DNA of 64,000 nucleotides, taken from assembly GCF_001425575.1 (NCBI RefSeq), contig NZ_LMRD01000010.1, positions 1 to 64,000 of the forward strand. The letters are read 5' to 3'. This document shows, piece by piece, positions 47,177-59,610 of this stretch. Position 1 is the first letter of the stretch. Every line of letters begins with the position of its first letter. The position numbers were made by a program, and so were the translations under genes. Under the pieces are notes generated by a model, which was given only the letters and a program-made list of their open reading frames with translations, did no database searches and was not told where the DNA came from. The stretch comes from Aurantimonas sp. Leaf443 (GTDB taxonomy: Bacteria; Pseudomonadota; Alphaproteobacteria; Rhizobiales; Rhizobiaceae).

Positions 47177-48020
47177 CGGCGCCTTCCGCGACGGCGCCGG
47201 GGCGATCGACGCCTCCGATCGCGGGCTGCTCCTGGGCGACGGCGTCTTCGACACCGCCCTCGTGCTCGGATCCCGCGTGTTTCGCCGCCGCGCCCATCTC
47301 GACCGGCTGGAGGCGGCCCTTGCGGCCCTCTCCATTCCGGTGCCGCTTGAGACGCTCGAAGGCGCCATGACGGCGCTTGCCGAGCGCGTCGGCGAGGGCT
47401 CGATCCGCCTGACCGTCACGCGCGGCCGCGCCGCGCGCGGCCTCGCCCTGCCGGCCGACCCCCGCCCCACCATCCTCGGCTCGCAGGCGCCGCTGGCGCC
47501 CGGCGCCTTCTTCGCCCCGCTGCGCCTCTCGCTGGCCGAGGCCCGGCGCAACGAGACCTCGCCGCTCTCGCGGCTGAAGACGCTCTCCTATCTCGACGCG
47601 ATCCTCGCCAACGACGCCGCGCGCCGGGCGGGCGCGCAGGAGGCGCTGTTCCTCAACACGCAAGGACGCCTCGCCTGCTCGGCGCTCGCCAACGTCTTCG
47701 TGGAGACGCCGCAGGGGCTGGCGACGCCCCCGCTCGCCGAGGGCGCCCTGCCCGGCATCATGCGCGCGCTGGTCCGGGACATCGCCCCAAGGCTCGGCCT
47801 TCGCGTCGAGGAGCGCCCGGTGGCGCTCGCCGAAGCGCTGGAAGCCCCGCTCTTCCTCACCAACAGCCTGCGCCTCCTGGCGCCCGCGGCGCTCGACGCC
47901 GCGCCCAACGAACCCTCGAGCGCCATGCGCGCGCTGACGCAGGCGCTCTGCGAGGCGGCGCGCGCGGAATGCGGCGTCGACCCGCGCGAGAAGCGCGGGC
48001 GGCCGCAGCCTACCGTTTGA
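47157..48020 (+). CDS. pabC: Aminodeoxychorismate lyase-like class IV aminotransferase
   Basis: A 287-aa fold-type IV PLP enzyme. GLLLGDGVFDTALV near the N-terminus, the PLP-lysine region LSRLKTLSYLDAILA and NTQGRLACSALANVFVE match PabC/branched-chain aminotransferase relatives. With pabBA upstream, conversion of aminodeoxychorismate to p-aminobenzoate is the likely role. It overlaps pabA by 20 bases and the next gene convergently by 11. Confidence 0.88.
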   Translation: MAEIWIDGAFRDGAGAIDASDRGLLLGDGVFDTALVLGSRVFRRRAHLDRLEAALAALSIPVPLETLEGAMTALAERVGEGSIRLTVTRGRAARGLALPADPRPTILGSQAPLAPGAFFAPLRLSLAEARRNETSPLSRLKTLSYLDAILANDAARRAGAQEALFLNTQGRLACSALANVFVETPQGLATPPLAEGALPGIMRALVRDIAPRLGLRVEERPVALAEALEAPLFLTNSLRLLAPAALDAAPNEPSSAMRALTQALCEAARAECGVDPREKRGRPQPTV

Positions 48021-48420
48021 AGCGCCCGCCGGCGACGAGCCAGGCCGGGTCGAACCACGTGTCGGCCTCCCCGTCATAGGGCAGCGTGTTCACGTCCCAA
48101 TGACGCACGAACGGGGCGTAGACGTCCCAGACGCGCGGGCCGCCGCCGACGAAGACGACGCGGCCGGCAAAGCGCGACAGCACCGCCTGCGGCGCCTCGT
48201 GCGAGCGGATCTCGACGATCGTGCGGGTGCGCCGGGCGAAATCGGGAAAGGCGGCGAAGGTGCGCGGCCCGCAGATCACGACATGGCCGCGCGTGATCTC
48301 GAAGAAGCGCTCGACATCCTCGACGAAGGCGCGGTCCGGCTCACCCTCCCAGGGCATGCCGCCGTGAAGGCCGAGCTGTCCCGAGCGCCCGATGGCGCAG
48401 ATCACCCTCACGTCCGGCAT
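48010..48420 (-). CDS. Dihydrofolate reductase-like protein
   Basis: A 136-aa DHFR-fold protein. Alignable landmarks: GLHGGMPW, the active-site acid in DVERFFEIT (equivalent to DLAWFKRNT of known enzymes), ICGPRTF and VVFVGGGPRVWDVY. The loop between MPW and the acid is a few residues longer than usual. It is beside pabBAC, supporting a folate role. Start at ATG 48420; a longer frame starts at 48456. Whether it is the main FolA is not clear. Confidence 0.78.
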   Translation of the reverse strand: MPDVRVICAIGRSGQLGLHGGMPWEGEPDRAFVEDVERFFEITRGHVVICGPRTFAAFPDFARRTRTIVEIRSHEAPQAVLSRFAGRVVFVGGGPRVWDVYAPFVRHWDVNTLPYDGEADTWFDPAWLVAGGRFKR

Positions 48421-48577
48421 CGAAGACCCCCGCGCCCGTTTCGCTGCCGCCGCCATGCCACGGCGCGGAGCGCGGCGGAAGCGCCGGGCGCACGTCCCGA
48501 ACCGTCCGGGGTACCCTTCATGACCGCGGGCCTGCGACCGGCGCTTCGTTCGCGCAAATGCATCGCCGGCCGAGACT

Positions 48578-48605
48578 GTGATTTAGTTGGCAAAACATTA
48601 ATCAC
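48578..48605. promoter_or_regulatory. Candidate MarR-family operator/promoter region
   Basis: Arms GTGATT (48578-48583) and AATCAC (48600-48605) enclose TAGTTGGCAAAACATT, which itself has a TTGGCAA quasi-palindrome. This AT-rich element, 40 bases before the MarR gene in otherwise GC-rich DNA, fits an autoregulatory MarR box. Confidence 0.4.
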
Positions 48606-48644
48606 TTAAAAGATCGCGCGCCGACTATCGGCCATAAGGGGAGG

Positions 48645-49127
48645 ATGGATAACGTTCTTACTTCCTCCGATCATCTCGACGGCGGCTCCGGCCAGAAGCC
48701 GGTCATCGTCGCCTCGCTGCTCTCGATCGCGAAATCGACGCGGGCCTTCCTCGCCCTCCTTCTGGCGGAGATCGATCTCCATCCCGGCCAGGACCAGCTC
48801 CTCGACCGGCTGGAGCCGGCGACGCCGATCAGCGTCTCGGCGCTCGCCGACGCTCTCTCCGTGCGCCCCTCGACGGTCTCCAAGATGCTCGACCGGCTGA
48901 TCGACAAGGGCCTTGTGGCGCGCGAGAGCAGCAGCAGCGACGCGCGCCGCACCATGGTGCGGCTCACCGAGGAGGGCGTCGGCGTGCAGTTGAAGGTCCG
49001 CCAGCTCTGGGACCGCTTCGAGACCGACCTCGTCTCGGCCATCGAAGCCCCGGAGCTCCGCGACCTCGACGGCGCGCTGATGCGGATCGGCGACCTTCTC
49101 AGCCAGAAGCTGAGACGCCTGCGCTGA
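48645..49127 (+). CDS. MarR-family transcriptional regulator
   Basis: A 160-aa winged-HTH protein with the MarR pattern: ISVSALADALSVRPSTVSKMLDRLIDKGLVARESSSSDARRTMVRLTEEG. The ATG at 48645 abuts GGGGAGG, an unusually close spacing. Its target is unknown; the glucan genes follow on the same strand after about 280 bp. Confidence 0.9.
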   Translation: MDNVLTSSDHLDGGSGQKPVIVASLLSIAKSTRAFLALLLAEIDLHPGQDQLLDRLEPATPISVSALADALSVRPSTVSKMLDRLIDKGLVARESSSSDARRTMVRLTEEGVGVQLKVRQLWDRFETDLVSAIEAPELRDLDGALMRIGDLLSQKLRRLR

Positions 49128-49404
49128 TCCCCGGCGAGACAGGCCCTCGGGACGGGAGAAAAGGCGCGCTGCGTGCGCCTTGCCTTCGGCATTGCAGGAA
49201 ACGCGCGGCTTGGATGCCGATTTGCGGGAGCCGAGCCCTGGAGAGTGCGGATGGACCGAGCGGCGTCAACGGGTTATCAACCCTTGCATCGCATGTGTGC
49301 AGGGTCGGAAAATTGGCGCCGGCGGCTTCGCCTCGCTATCCAATCGCCGCAATTGTGCATATGCTAACAGGGAGAGGAAGACCTCCCCTTCCGTTCCTTT
49401 CGCT

Positions 49405-51027
49405 GTGAGTCCCGTGCGTTCCGCCTCCCGACGAAACACCCTGAAATTGGCCCTCGCCGCCGCCGTGGCGTCCACCTTCCCGCGCGCGTCCGGCGCGCAG
49501 GACGGTCAGGGCGCGCCCGCGCCCGCCGGGGCCCCGCCCGCCGCGCCCGATCCGGCGGCGCCGGTGACGCTCGACTTCAACGCCCTCAGCGCACGCATGC
49601 AGGAGCGCGCCTCGCGCCCCTACGAGGCGCCCGAGAACGCGCTGCCCGAGGAGATCGCGGGCCTCTCCTACGACCAGCACCGCTCGATCCGGTTCCGGCC
49701 GGACCGCGCGCTGTGGCGCGAGGCGCCGGTCAACTTCCATCTCCAGGCCTTCTATCCCGGCTGGGTCTTCAAGGAGACCACGCGGATCTACATCGGCAAT
49801 GACGGTGCCTACACGCTGCACCAGTTCAACCCGCCGGACTTCGAGTACCGCGCCCCGCTCGATCCGGCCGTGTTCGACGGCCTGAGCCTGCCGGGCGTCG
49901 CGGGCTTCCGGATCCACGCGCCGCTGGAGCGGCCGGACTATTTCGACGAGCTCGTCACCTTCCTGGGCGCCAGCTACTTCCGCGCGCTCGGCATGGGCAC
50001 GCGCTACGGCCTCTCCGCGCGGGGCCTGGCCATCAACACGGCGACGTCCGACGACGAGGAGTTCCCGCGCTTCTCCGCCTTCTATGTCGACCGGCCCAAG
50101 CCGGGCGACGTGTCGATCCGCATCATGGCCGAGCTCGACAGTCCGAGCCTTGCCGGCGCCTATTTCTTCGACATCACGCCCGGTCCCCAGACCGTGATGC
50201 TCGTGACCTGCCGGCTCTATTTCCGCAACGAGGTGACGCGGCTCGGCATCGCGCCCCTGACCTCGATGTTCACCTTCGGCGAGAACGACCGTGCCGGCAC
50301 GGACGACTTCCGCCCCGAGGTGCATGACAGCGACGGGCTGAGCATCCATCGCGGCAACGGCGAGCATGTGTGGCGCCCGCTGTCGAACCCCGATCAGCTC
50401 GCCCTCTCCTTCATGCAGGAGACCAACCCGCTGGCCTTCGGCCTCCTGCAGCGCGACCGCGAGTTCTCCCATTACGAGGACACCGAGGCGCGCTACGAGA
50501 TCCGCCCCTCCCTGATGGTCGAGCCGCTCGACAACTGGGGCAAGGGCACGATCCAGCTCGTCGAGATCCCGACCAATTCGGAAGCCAACGACAATATCGT
50601 GGCCTTCTGGGTGCCCGAGGCCAAGCCCGCGGCCGGCGGCTCGATGGAGTTCCGCTACCGCATGCGCTGGGGCCTCGACGTGGAGGAGCGCTTCGGCCTC
50701 GCCACCGTCAGCGGCACCTTCGTGGGCGTGGGCGGCAACGCGGCGGACGCCAACGAGCAGTCGACGCGCCGCTTCGCGGTGAATTTCGAGGGCGGCACCA
50801 TCTCGAACCTTCCGGCCGACGCGGTCCTCGAGCCCGTCGTCGACGTGCCGGCGAACGCGAAGCTGGTCCATACCGCGATCGCGCGCCTGCCCCATGGCGG
50901 CTGGCGTCTTTCGCTCGAACTCCAGAAGCTCGATTCGGCCCCGGTCGAACTGCGGGCGAAACTTTCGATGCTGCAGCGCATTGTTAGCGAGACTTGGCTC
51001 TACCAATGGACGGGCACTCCATCATGA
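49405..51027 (+). CDS. Periplasmic glucan biosynthesis protein, MdoG/MdoD family
   Basis: Acts in the periplasm on osmoregulated periplasmic glucans. Starting at GTG 49405 the leader has SRRNTLKLALAAAVASTF, a twin-arginine pattern like that of MdoD, then an Ala/Pro linker and the MdoG domain: LSYDQHRSIRFRPDRALWR, NFHLQAFYPG, the long GASYFRALGMGTRYGLSARGLAI, and C-terminal WGLDVEERFGLATVSG. 540 aa. The start is uncertain; two GTG codons are close together. OpgG and OpgD cannot be separated by sequence alone. Confidence 0.92.
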   Translation: MSPVRSASRRNTLKLALAAAVASTFPRASGAQDGQGAPAPAGAPPAAPDPAAPVTLDFNALSARMQERASRPYEAPENALPEEIAGLSYDQHRSIRFRPDRALWREAPVNFHLQAFYPGWVFKETTRIYIGNDGAYTLHQFNPPDFEYRAPLDPAVFDGLSLPGVAGFRIHAPLERPDYFDELVTFLGASYFRALGMGTRYGLSARGLAINTATSDDEEFPRFSAFYVDRPKPGDVSIRIMAELDSPSLAGAYFFDITPGPQTVMLVTCRLYFRNEVTRLGIAPLTSMFTFGENDRAGTDDFRPEVHDSDGLSIHRGNGEHVWRPLSNPDQLALSFMQETNPLAFGLLQRDREFSHYEDTEARYEIRPSLMVEPLDNWGKGTIQLVEIPTNSEANDNIVAFWVPEAKPAAGGSMEFRYRMRWGLDVEERFGLATVSGTFVGVGGNAADANEQSTRRFAVNFEGGTISNLPADAVLEPVVDVPANAKLVHTAIARLPHGGWRLSLELQKLDSAPVELRAKLSMLQRIVSETWLYQWTGTPS

Positions 51028-51347
51028 TGAACCATTCGATCCTTGCCACCGATACGGACCGGAACGCCGGGTCGCTGATCGGCCGCCCCGACCTGTCCGA
51101 CGACGCGCTCGTAGCGGCGATCGCCGAGACGCAGGCGCTGCTCGGCCTGACGGGCGCCTCGCCCGAGGCGACGCTCGCCGCCGCCCGCGCCGGCGATGCC
51201 GCCGCGCTGAACACGATGAAGTCGCTGATGCTGCCCCCGCCGGTCGCCCGCCTGCAGATGCCGGTGCAGGTCCTCAAGGCCGAGCGCCGCGCGATCGGCT
51301 CGGCGGTGCTCTCGCCGGTTCCCGTGCGCGACCGCCACGCCGCCTGA
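51024..51347 (+). CDS. Unknown 107-aa protein between glucan genes
   Basis: Overlaps the glucan gene's stop by ATGA (ATGATG at 51024). Residues MNHSILATDTD are followed by an Ala-rich helical region LSDDALVAAIAETQALLGLTGASPEATLAAARAGDAA and a basic end. No family, signal peptide or motif is recognised. Coupling to the upstream gene and the 167-bp gap to opgH suggest a minor operon member, possibly a regulator or partner of the glucosyltransferase. Confidence 0.68.
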   Translation: MMNHSILATDTDRNAGSLIGRPDLSDDALVAAIAETQALLGLTGASPEATLAAARAGDAAALNTMKSLMLPPPVARLQMPVQVLKAERRAIGSAVLSPVPVRDRHAA

Positions 51348-51513
51348 CCACCGCGTTCCCGCCACTTTCCCCCGTCACATCCGTCATGCCGCGCCGGCTT
51401 TCCGCCGGCGCGGCATCGTCATATGATCCAGGCCGGCGTGCGCGCCGGGCAACGGGAGCGGTCGCGGTCTGTCGCGCCCTCGGCTCCGCGCAGACAAGGA
51501 AGCAGGTGATCCG

Positions 51514-53313
51514 GTGGTGACGTTCAAGCGGCTGGCGTTCGTACTCGCCTCGTTCGTCCTCGCGGTCGTCGCCGCCTCGCTGTTCTTCGTCGTGGTGACG
51601 GTGAACGGCCTGACCTATCTGCACATCGCGCAGATCAGCCTTCTCGTCCTGTGCTGCCTCTGGCTCGCCTGGGGCTTCAACACGGCCGTCTCCGGCATCC
51701 TGTCCGGCCAGAAGCGCGCGGCCGTGCCCACCAGTCCGCAGGCGCTCGCCGCACGGCGCACCGCGATCCTGATGCCCGTCTACAACGAGGACTCGGTCTC
51801 GGTCTTCGCGCGCGTGGCCGCTATGATCGAGGGCCTGCGCCGCATCGGCTACCAGGACGCGTTCGACGTCCACGTCCTGTCGGATTCCACCAAGGCCGAA
51901 TGCGTGGCCGAGGAGCGGCGCAACGCCGCCATCCTCCTCGCCGAACTCGGCGCGGCGGGGCGCCTCTACTATCGCCATCGCGAGCAGAATGTCGGTCGCA
52001 AGGCCGGCAACATCGCCGACTTCGTGACCACGAGCGGCGGCGCCTACGAATACATGCTCGTCCTCGACGCCGACAGCCTGATGCGGCCGGAGACGATCGT
52101 CGCCATGGCCGCGCGCATGGAGGCCGATCCCGAACTGGCGCTCCTGCAGACGCAGCCGCTCATCATCGGAAGGCGCACCCTGTTCGGCCGCGCCCTGCAG
52201 TTCTCGGCGGCGCTCTTCTCCCCGATCTTCTCGCGCGGCATCGCCACGCTCCAGGGGCGCGAGGGTCCCTTCTGGGGCCACAACGCCATCATCCGCATCC
52301 GCGCCTTCGCCGCCCATTGCGGGTTGCCGACGCTGGAAGGGCGCCCGCCCTTCGGCGGCCACATCCTCAGCCACGACTTCGTGGAGGCCGCGCTTCTCGC
52401 GCGCGCCGGCCTGAAGGTCGAGGTCCATCCCGATCTCGAGGGCTCCTACGAAGAGGCCCCGTCCAACATCATCGAATATGCCAAGCGCGACCGGCGCTGG
52501 TGCCAGGGCAACCTGCAGCACGGGCGCCTCATCGGCGCGGTGGGCCTGCGCCTGTGGAGCCGCGTGGCGCTGGTCTGCGGCATCATGGCCTATGCCGCCT
52601 CGCCCATCTGGCTGATGTTCCTGATCGTCTCGCTGCTCGATCCGGTGCTGGCGCCCGAGCCCAACTATTTCCCGGCCGACTCGCTCTTCCCCGTCTTCCC
52701 GCGGCCCGAGACCGGCAAGGCGCTGCTCCTCCTCTTCGGCATCTTCGTCCTGCTCCTCCTGCCCAAGACGCTCATCGCCTTCGGCTCGGCCTTCGGCCGC
52801 CAGCGCCGGCGCTTCGGCGGCTTCATCGCGGTGCTGGCGGGGGCGACGGCCGAGCTGGTGATGACCTCGATCCTCGCCCCGATCATGATGATGTTCCAGT
52901 CCAAGGCCGTGATGGAGATCCTTGTCGGCGCCGATTCCGGCTGGCCCTCGACCGAGCGCGAGGACGGCAGCCTGCCGCTCAAGGCCTCCTTCGCCGCCTC
53001 CTGGTGGATGGTGCTCGCCGGCGCCTTCGGCCTCGTGGCGACCTGGAGCTACTCGCCCGACCTCATCCTGTGGATCTGCCCGATCGCGATCCCGCTCGTC
53101 GCCGCGCCCTTCCTCATCACCCTGACGGGCGATCCGGCGATCGGCGACGCGGCGCGCCGGCAGGGCCTGTTCGAGACGCCCTTCGAGATCGATCCCGAGC
53201 CCGTCATCGCCGACTCGGTGCGCTGGCGCGCGCGCCTTGCCGAAGCCAACCGCCCGCGCGAGCACGCCGCGCAGCCGATCGACGCCCCGCACGCCCTGCC
53301 CGATCCCGCCTGA
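51514..53313 (+). CDS. opgH: Glucans biosynthesis glucosyltransferase H
   Basis: Inner-membrane GT2 enzyme that builds the glucan backbone, 599 aa. N-terminal and several C-terminal membrane helices surround the GT2 domain: AILMPVYNED, the DAD motif in VLDADSLMRPE, the acceptor-site FWGHNAIIRIRAF, HILSHDF and the RRW in YAKRDRRWCQGN. Starts at the tandem GTG at 51514. Shorter at its N-terminus than E. coli MdoH. Confidence 0.94.
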   Translation: MVTFKRLAFVLASFVLAVVAASLFFVVVTVNGLTYLHIAQISLLVLCCLWLAWGFNTAVSGILSGQKRAAVPTSPQALAARRTAILMPVYNEDSVSVFARVAAMIEGLRRIGYQDAFDVHVLSDSTKAECVAEERRNAAILLAELGAAGRLYYRHREQNVGRKAGNIADFVTTSGGAYEYMLVLDADSLMRPETIVAMAARMEADPELALLQTQPLIIGRRTLFGRALQFSAALFSPIFSRGIATLQGREGPFWGHNAIIRIRAFAAHCGLPTLEGRPPFGGHILSHDFVEAALLARAGLKVEVHPDLEGSYEEAPSNIIEYAKRDRRWCQGNLQHGRLIGAVGLRLWSRVALVCGIMAYAASPIWLMFLIVSLLDPVLAPEPNYFPADSLFPVFPRPETGKALLLLFGIFVLLLLPKTLIAFGSAFGRQRRRFGGFIAVLAGATAELVMTSILAPIMMMFQSKAVMEILVGADSGWPSTEREDGSLPLKASFAASWWMVLAGAFGLVATWSYSPDLILWICPIAIPLVAAPFLITLTGDPAIGDAARRQGLFETPFEIDPEPVIADSVRWRARLAEANRPREHAAQPIDAPHALPDPA

Positions 53314-53531
53314 CGACGCGCTCCATAAGATGGACGCAATGATCACGGGAATGGGAGGCTGAAGGACGGACCGCTCGCGGCCGTGCGAGATGCGGGCCGC
53401 CGGCGATCCCATCCGGCGGCGGGGCCGGGCGGTCGAAGCCGCCGGGCGGCATCGCAACAGATGGACCGAGCCGACCGCAGGCGTTCCCGAAGGGCGTGCG
53501 GCGCTCCAGCGCTTCGAGAGCCCAAGGCCCC

Positions 53532-54724
53532 ATGACGCCAGCCCCCTCCCCCGCGCAGCCGGCCGGACGCGACCACCGCGTGGACTTCTGGCGCGGCATC
53601 GCGCTCGCCATGATCTTCGTGAACCACGTGCCCGGCAATCTGTGGGAGAACTACACGTCCCGCAACTTCGGCTTCTCGGACTCGGCCGAACTCTTCGTCT
53701 TCCTCGCCGGCTTCGCCTCGGCCTTCGCCTATGCCAGACCCTTCCTGGCGGGCGACCGGCTGCGCGTCACCGTCAAGGCGTGGCGCCGGGCGGGCGTCCT
53801 CTATCTCGTCCACGCGACGCTGACGCTCGCGGCCATCGCCATCCTGTGCTGGGGCGCCCTGGTGCTCGGCAACGGCTCGCTGCTCGAGACGATCGGCATG
53901 CGCCAGTTCATCGAGCAGCCGCTGGAGGCGATGGTGGGCTTCGCCATCCTCGGCCACCAGCTCGGCTACGTGAACATCCTGCCGATGTATTCGGCGATCC
54001 TCCTGATGCTGCCGGCCATCCTCGCCCTCGCGCGCCTCGGCAAGGGCGTAATGCTGGCGGCCTCGGGAACGCTGTGGCTCCTCGCCTATGCCTTCGGCCT
54101 CAACATCCCGGCCTATCCGCTGCCCGGCGGCTGGTTCTTCGATCCCTTCTCCTGGCAGTTCCTGTTCACGATCGGGCTCTATTGCGGCCTGTGCCGCCTG
54201 GAGGGCGTCTCGCCCCTGCCCCACCGCCGCTGGATCATGGCCCTGGCGCTCGCCTTCTGCTTCGCCGCCTTCCTCACGGCGCGCTACGAGCTCTTCGACC
54301 GCTGGACCGCGATCCCGCTGCCGACGCTCCTGGTGGGCTTCGACAAGACCTATGTGAGCGTGCCGCGCCTCCTGCACGTCCTCGCGCTCGTCTACATCTT
54401 CGCCCATCCCGCGCGGCGCTCGCCGCTGCGCCAGATTTCGGCGGGCAACGTCTTCACGATGATGGGCCGCCATTCGCTGCCCGTCTTCGCCACCGGCACG
54501 GTGCTCTCGCTGCTCGGACAGGTCGTGAAGTTCGGCGAAGGGCCGAATCTCGTCTTCGACACGCTCCTCGTCGCCGTCGGCATCGGCCTGCAGGTGGCGC
54601 TCGCCGCCTGGCTCGACTGGTGGCGGCAGAACGGCAAGCGCCGGCCGAAGGGCACGCCCGCCCCGGCGCCGGCCTCCTTGCCGGTCGGCGAGCGGGCGCC
54701 CTACGGAACGCAGGCCGCGCCGCG

Positions 54725-54734
<10 letters not shown>
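53532..54734 (+). CDS. opgC: OpgC-family glucan-modifying membrane protein
   Basis: A 400-aa protein with about ten membrane helices. The N-terminal [24 protein letters not shown] matches the acyltransferase-like OpgC family, which succinylates periplasmic glucans in other bacteria. It follows opgH at 218 bp and overlaps the convergent ATPase gene by 10 bases. Succinylation activity is inferred. Confidence 0.9.
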
Positions 54735-55822
<1,088 letters not shown>

Positions 55823-55904
55823 GATCGTCTCCTCCCGGTCTCCGGCTCGTTCGTCCCTGGCGGGCCCTGGCCGGGCCCGCCGCTGCGCAAGACTCGGCCC
55901 GCCC

Positions 55905-57593
<1,689 letters not shown>

Positions 57594-57602
57594 GGGAAGG
57601 CG

Positions 57603-58445
57603 CTATCCTTTGACGCCGCCGGCGGTGAGGCCGGAGATGATCTTGCGCTGGAAGACGAGCACCAGCACGATGAGCGGCACGGTCACCACGACCGAGGCCG
57701 CCATGATCGTGCCCCAGGGCACCTCCTGCTCGGAGGCGCCCGACAGGAGCGCGATGGCCACCGGCACGGTGCGCGTGTCGTTGTTGGCCACGAAGGTGAG
57801 CGCGAAGAGGAACTCGTTCCACGCGGCGATGAAGGCGAGGAGCCCGGTCGTCACCAGCGCCGGCCACATCAGCGGCAGGAAGACGCGGGTGATGATGGTG
57901 AAGGGGCTCGCCCCGTCGACGATCGCCGCCTCCTCGATCTCCACCGGCAGGTCGCGCATGAAGGTGGTGAGCACCCAGACCGTGAAGGGCAGGGTGAAGA
58001 TCATGTAGGCGAAGATCAGCGCGAAGAGCGTGTTGTAGAGGCCCATCGCCCGGATCATCTCGAAGAGGCCGGCGAGCACGGCGATCTGCGGGAACATCGA
58101 CACGGCGAGGATGGTCATCAGGAGAAGGCCGCGGCCGCGGAAGTTCACCCGCGCCAGCGCGTAGGCCGCCGTCACCGCCAGGAAGAGCGAGATGGCCACG
58201 ACCGAGACCGCGACGATCAGCGAGTTGAGGACGTTGCGCAGGAACGTGCCGGAGGAGAGCACGCCATAGTAGTTCTCCAGGCTGAAGGAGCGCGGCAGAT
58301 AGTCGATGCGGAAGATGTCGGTGCCCGCCTTCAGGCTCGTCAGGATGGCGTAGTAGAAGGGGAAGACCGAGAACAGGACGATGGCGACGACGAGGGCGTA
58401 GAAGCCGATCGTGCCGGCGAGCCGGCGGGCGTTCAGCGCTTGCAT
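57603..58445 (-). CDS. thuG: Sugar ABC transporter permease, MalG/ThuG type
   Basis: A 280-aa CUT1 permease with six helices and the EAA loop EEAAIVDGASPFTIITRVFLPL. Shares one base with the upstream permease stop (TGATG) and is followed by the alpha-glucosidase gene. Confidence 0.92.
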   Translation of the reverse strand: MQALNARRLAGTIGFYALVVAIVLFSVFPFYYAILTSLKAGTDIFRIDYLPRSFSLENYYGVLSSGTFLRNVLNSLIVAVSVVAISLFLAVTAAYALARVNFRGRGLLLMTILAVSMFPQIAVLAGLFEMIRAMGLYNTLFALIFAYMIFTLPFTVWVLTTFMRDLPVEIEEAAIVDGASPFTIITRVFLPLMWPALVTTGLLAFIAAWNEFLFALTFVANNDTRTVPVAIALLSGASEQEVPWGTIMAASVVVTVPLIVLVLVFQRKIISGLTAGGVKG

Positions 58446-59440
58446 CAGCGGCCTCCCGTGAAATCGACGCGCGCGATCTTGATGTAGAGGAGCGTGATCA
58501 TCGCGATCACGAGGAAGAGCATCGTGGAGGCGGCCGAGCCGAGCGCGAAATTGTCGAACTGGAAGAGGTTCTCCTGCGCGTAGACGCTCATCGTCTTGGT
58601 CTGCCCGTTATTGGGCGTCAGCACGTAGATGAGGTCGAAGACGCGCAGCGCGTCGAGGGCGCGGAAGATCACCGCGACGAGGATCGCCGGGCGGATCAGC
58701 GGCAGCGTGACCTTGAAGAACACCTTCACCGGATTCACGCCGTCGATCTTCGCCGCCTCGTAGACGTCGCCCGGCACCATCTGCAGGCCGGCCAGGATGA
58801 GGAGCGCCATGAAGGGCGTCGTCTTCCACACGTCGACGAGGATGACCGCGACCATGGCCGTGTCGGGCGAGGCGGTCCAGGCGATGGGCGCCGAGAGGAT
58901 GCCGATCCCCACCAGCATGTCGTTGAGGATGCCGAACTGGTCGTTCATCATCCAGGCCCACATCTTGGCCGAGACGATGGTCGGGATCGCCCAGGGGATG
59001 AGGACGGCGGCGCGCACCAGCGCCCGGCCGGGGAAGTTGGCGTTGAGCACGAGCGCGAAGACGAGGCCGAGCACGGTCTCGATGGAGACCGAGATCAGCG
59101 TGTAGCGCACCGTGTTCCAGACCGCCTGCCACCAGACGGGATCGACGAGGAGGCCGAAGGCCTCGCCCTCCCCGTCCCCGTAGTCGACCCATTCGTAATA
59201 GTTGCGGAACCAGACGAACTTCGCCCCGGCAAGGTCGCTGAGCGTGGCGTCCGTCAGCGAGAAGCGGATCGTCTGGAGGAGCGGCCAGGCGGCGACGAGG
59301 GCGAGCACGGCCATCATCGGCAGGAGGAAGAGCCAGGCGGCGCGGCGGCGCTGGCGCGTCAGCGCCGAACGGCCCTCGACGGGCGCCGCGGTCTCGATCG
59401 AATGTTCGGTGGGGGGCACGCCGAGCGTGACATTGGCCAT
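58445..59440 (-). CDS. thuF: Sugar ABC transporter permease, MalF/ThuF type
   Basis: A 331-aa CUT1 permease. N-terminal helix LFLLPMMAVLALVAAWPLLQTI, then the EAA loop YEAAKIDGVNPVKVFFKVTLPLI. Begins 170 bases after the binding-protein gene, with a hairpin in the gap. Confidence 0.92.
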   Translation of the reverse strand: MANVTLGVPPTEHSIETAAPVEGRSALTRQRRRAAWLFLLPMMAVLALVAAWPLLQTIRFSLTDATLSDLAGAKFVWFRNYYEWVDYGDGEGEAFGLLVDPVWWQAVWNTVRYTLISVSIETVLGLVFALVLNANFPGRALVRAAVLIPWAIPTIVSAKMWAWMMNDQFGILNDMLVGIGILSAPIAWTASPDTAMVAVILVDVWKTTPFMALLILAGLQMVPGDVYEAAKIDGVNPVKVFFKVTLPLIRPAILVAVIFRALDALRVFDLIYVLTPNNGQTKTMSVYAQENLFQFDNFALGSAASTMLFLVIAMITLLYIKIARVDFTGGR

Positions 59441-59570
59441 GGGAAGCGCCTTCGAACGGATGACGGGGCAGGCCTTGGCGGGCGGCCGCGCCGGGCGCGG
59501 CGCTGGCCGTCTTCATACCGGAACGCCCTGAAGCGCCGGGCGCGGGTCCGCCCCGCGCAAAGGGTCCGGG

Positions 59571-59603
59571 GGCCGGAGGGGCGACGCCGCGCCCCGTCCG
59601 GCC
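59571..59603. repeat. Hairpin after the trehalose-type binding-protein gene
   Basis: GGCCGGAGGGGCG (59571-59583) pairs with CGCCCCGTCCGGCC (59590-59603, one bulged G) just past the stop at 59611, with a 6-base loop. A third instance of a hairpin after a binding-protein gene in this window. Confidence 0.65.
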
Positions 59604-59610
59604 GGGCCTT

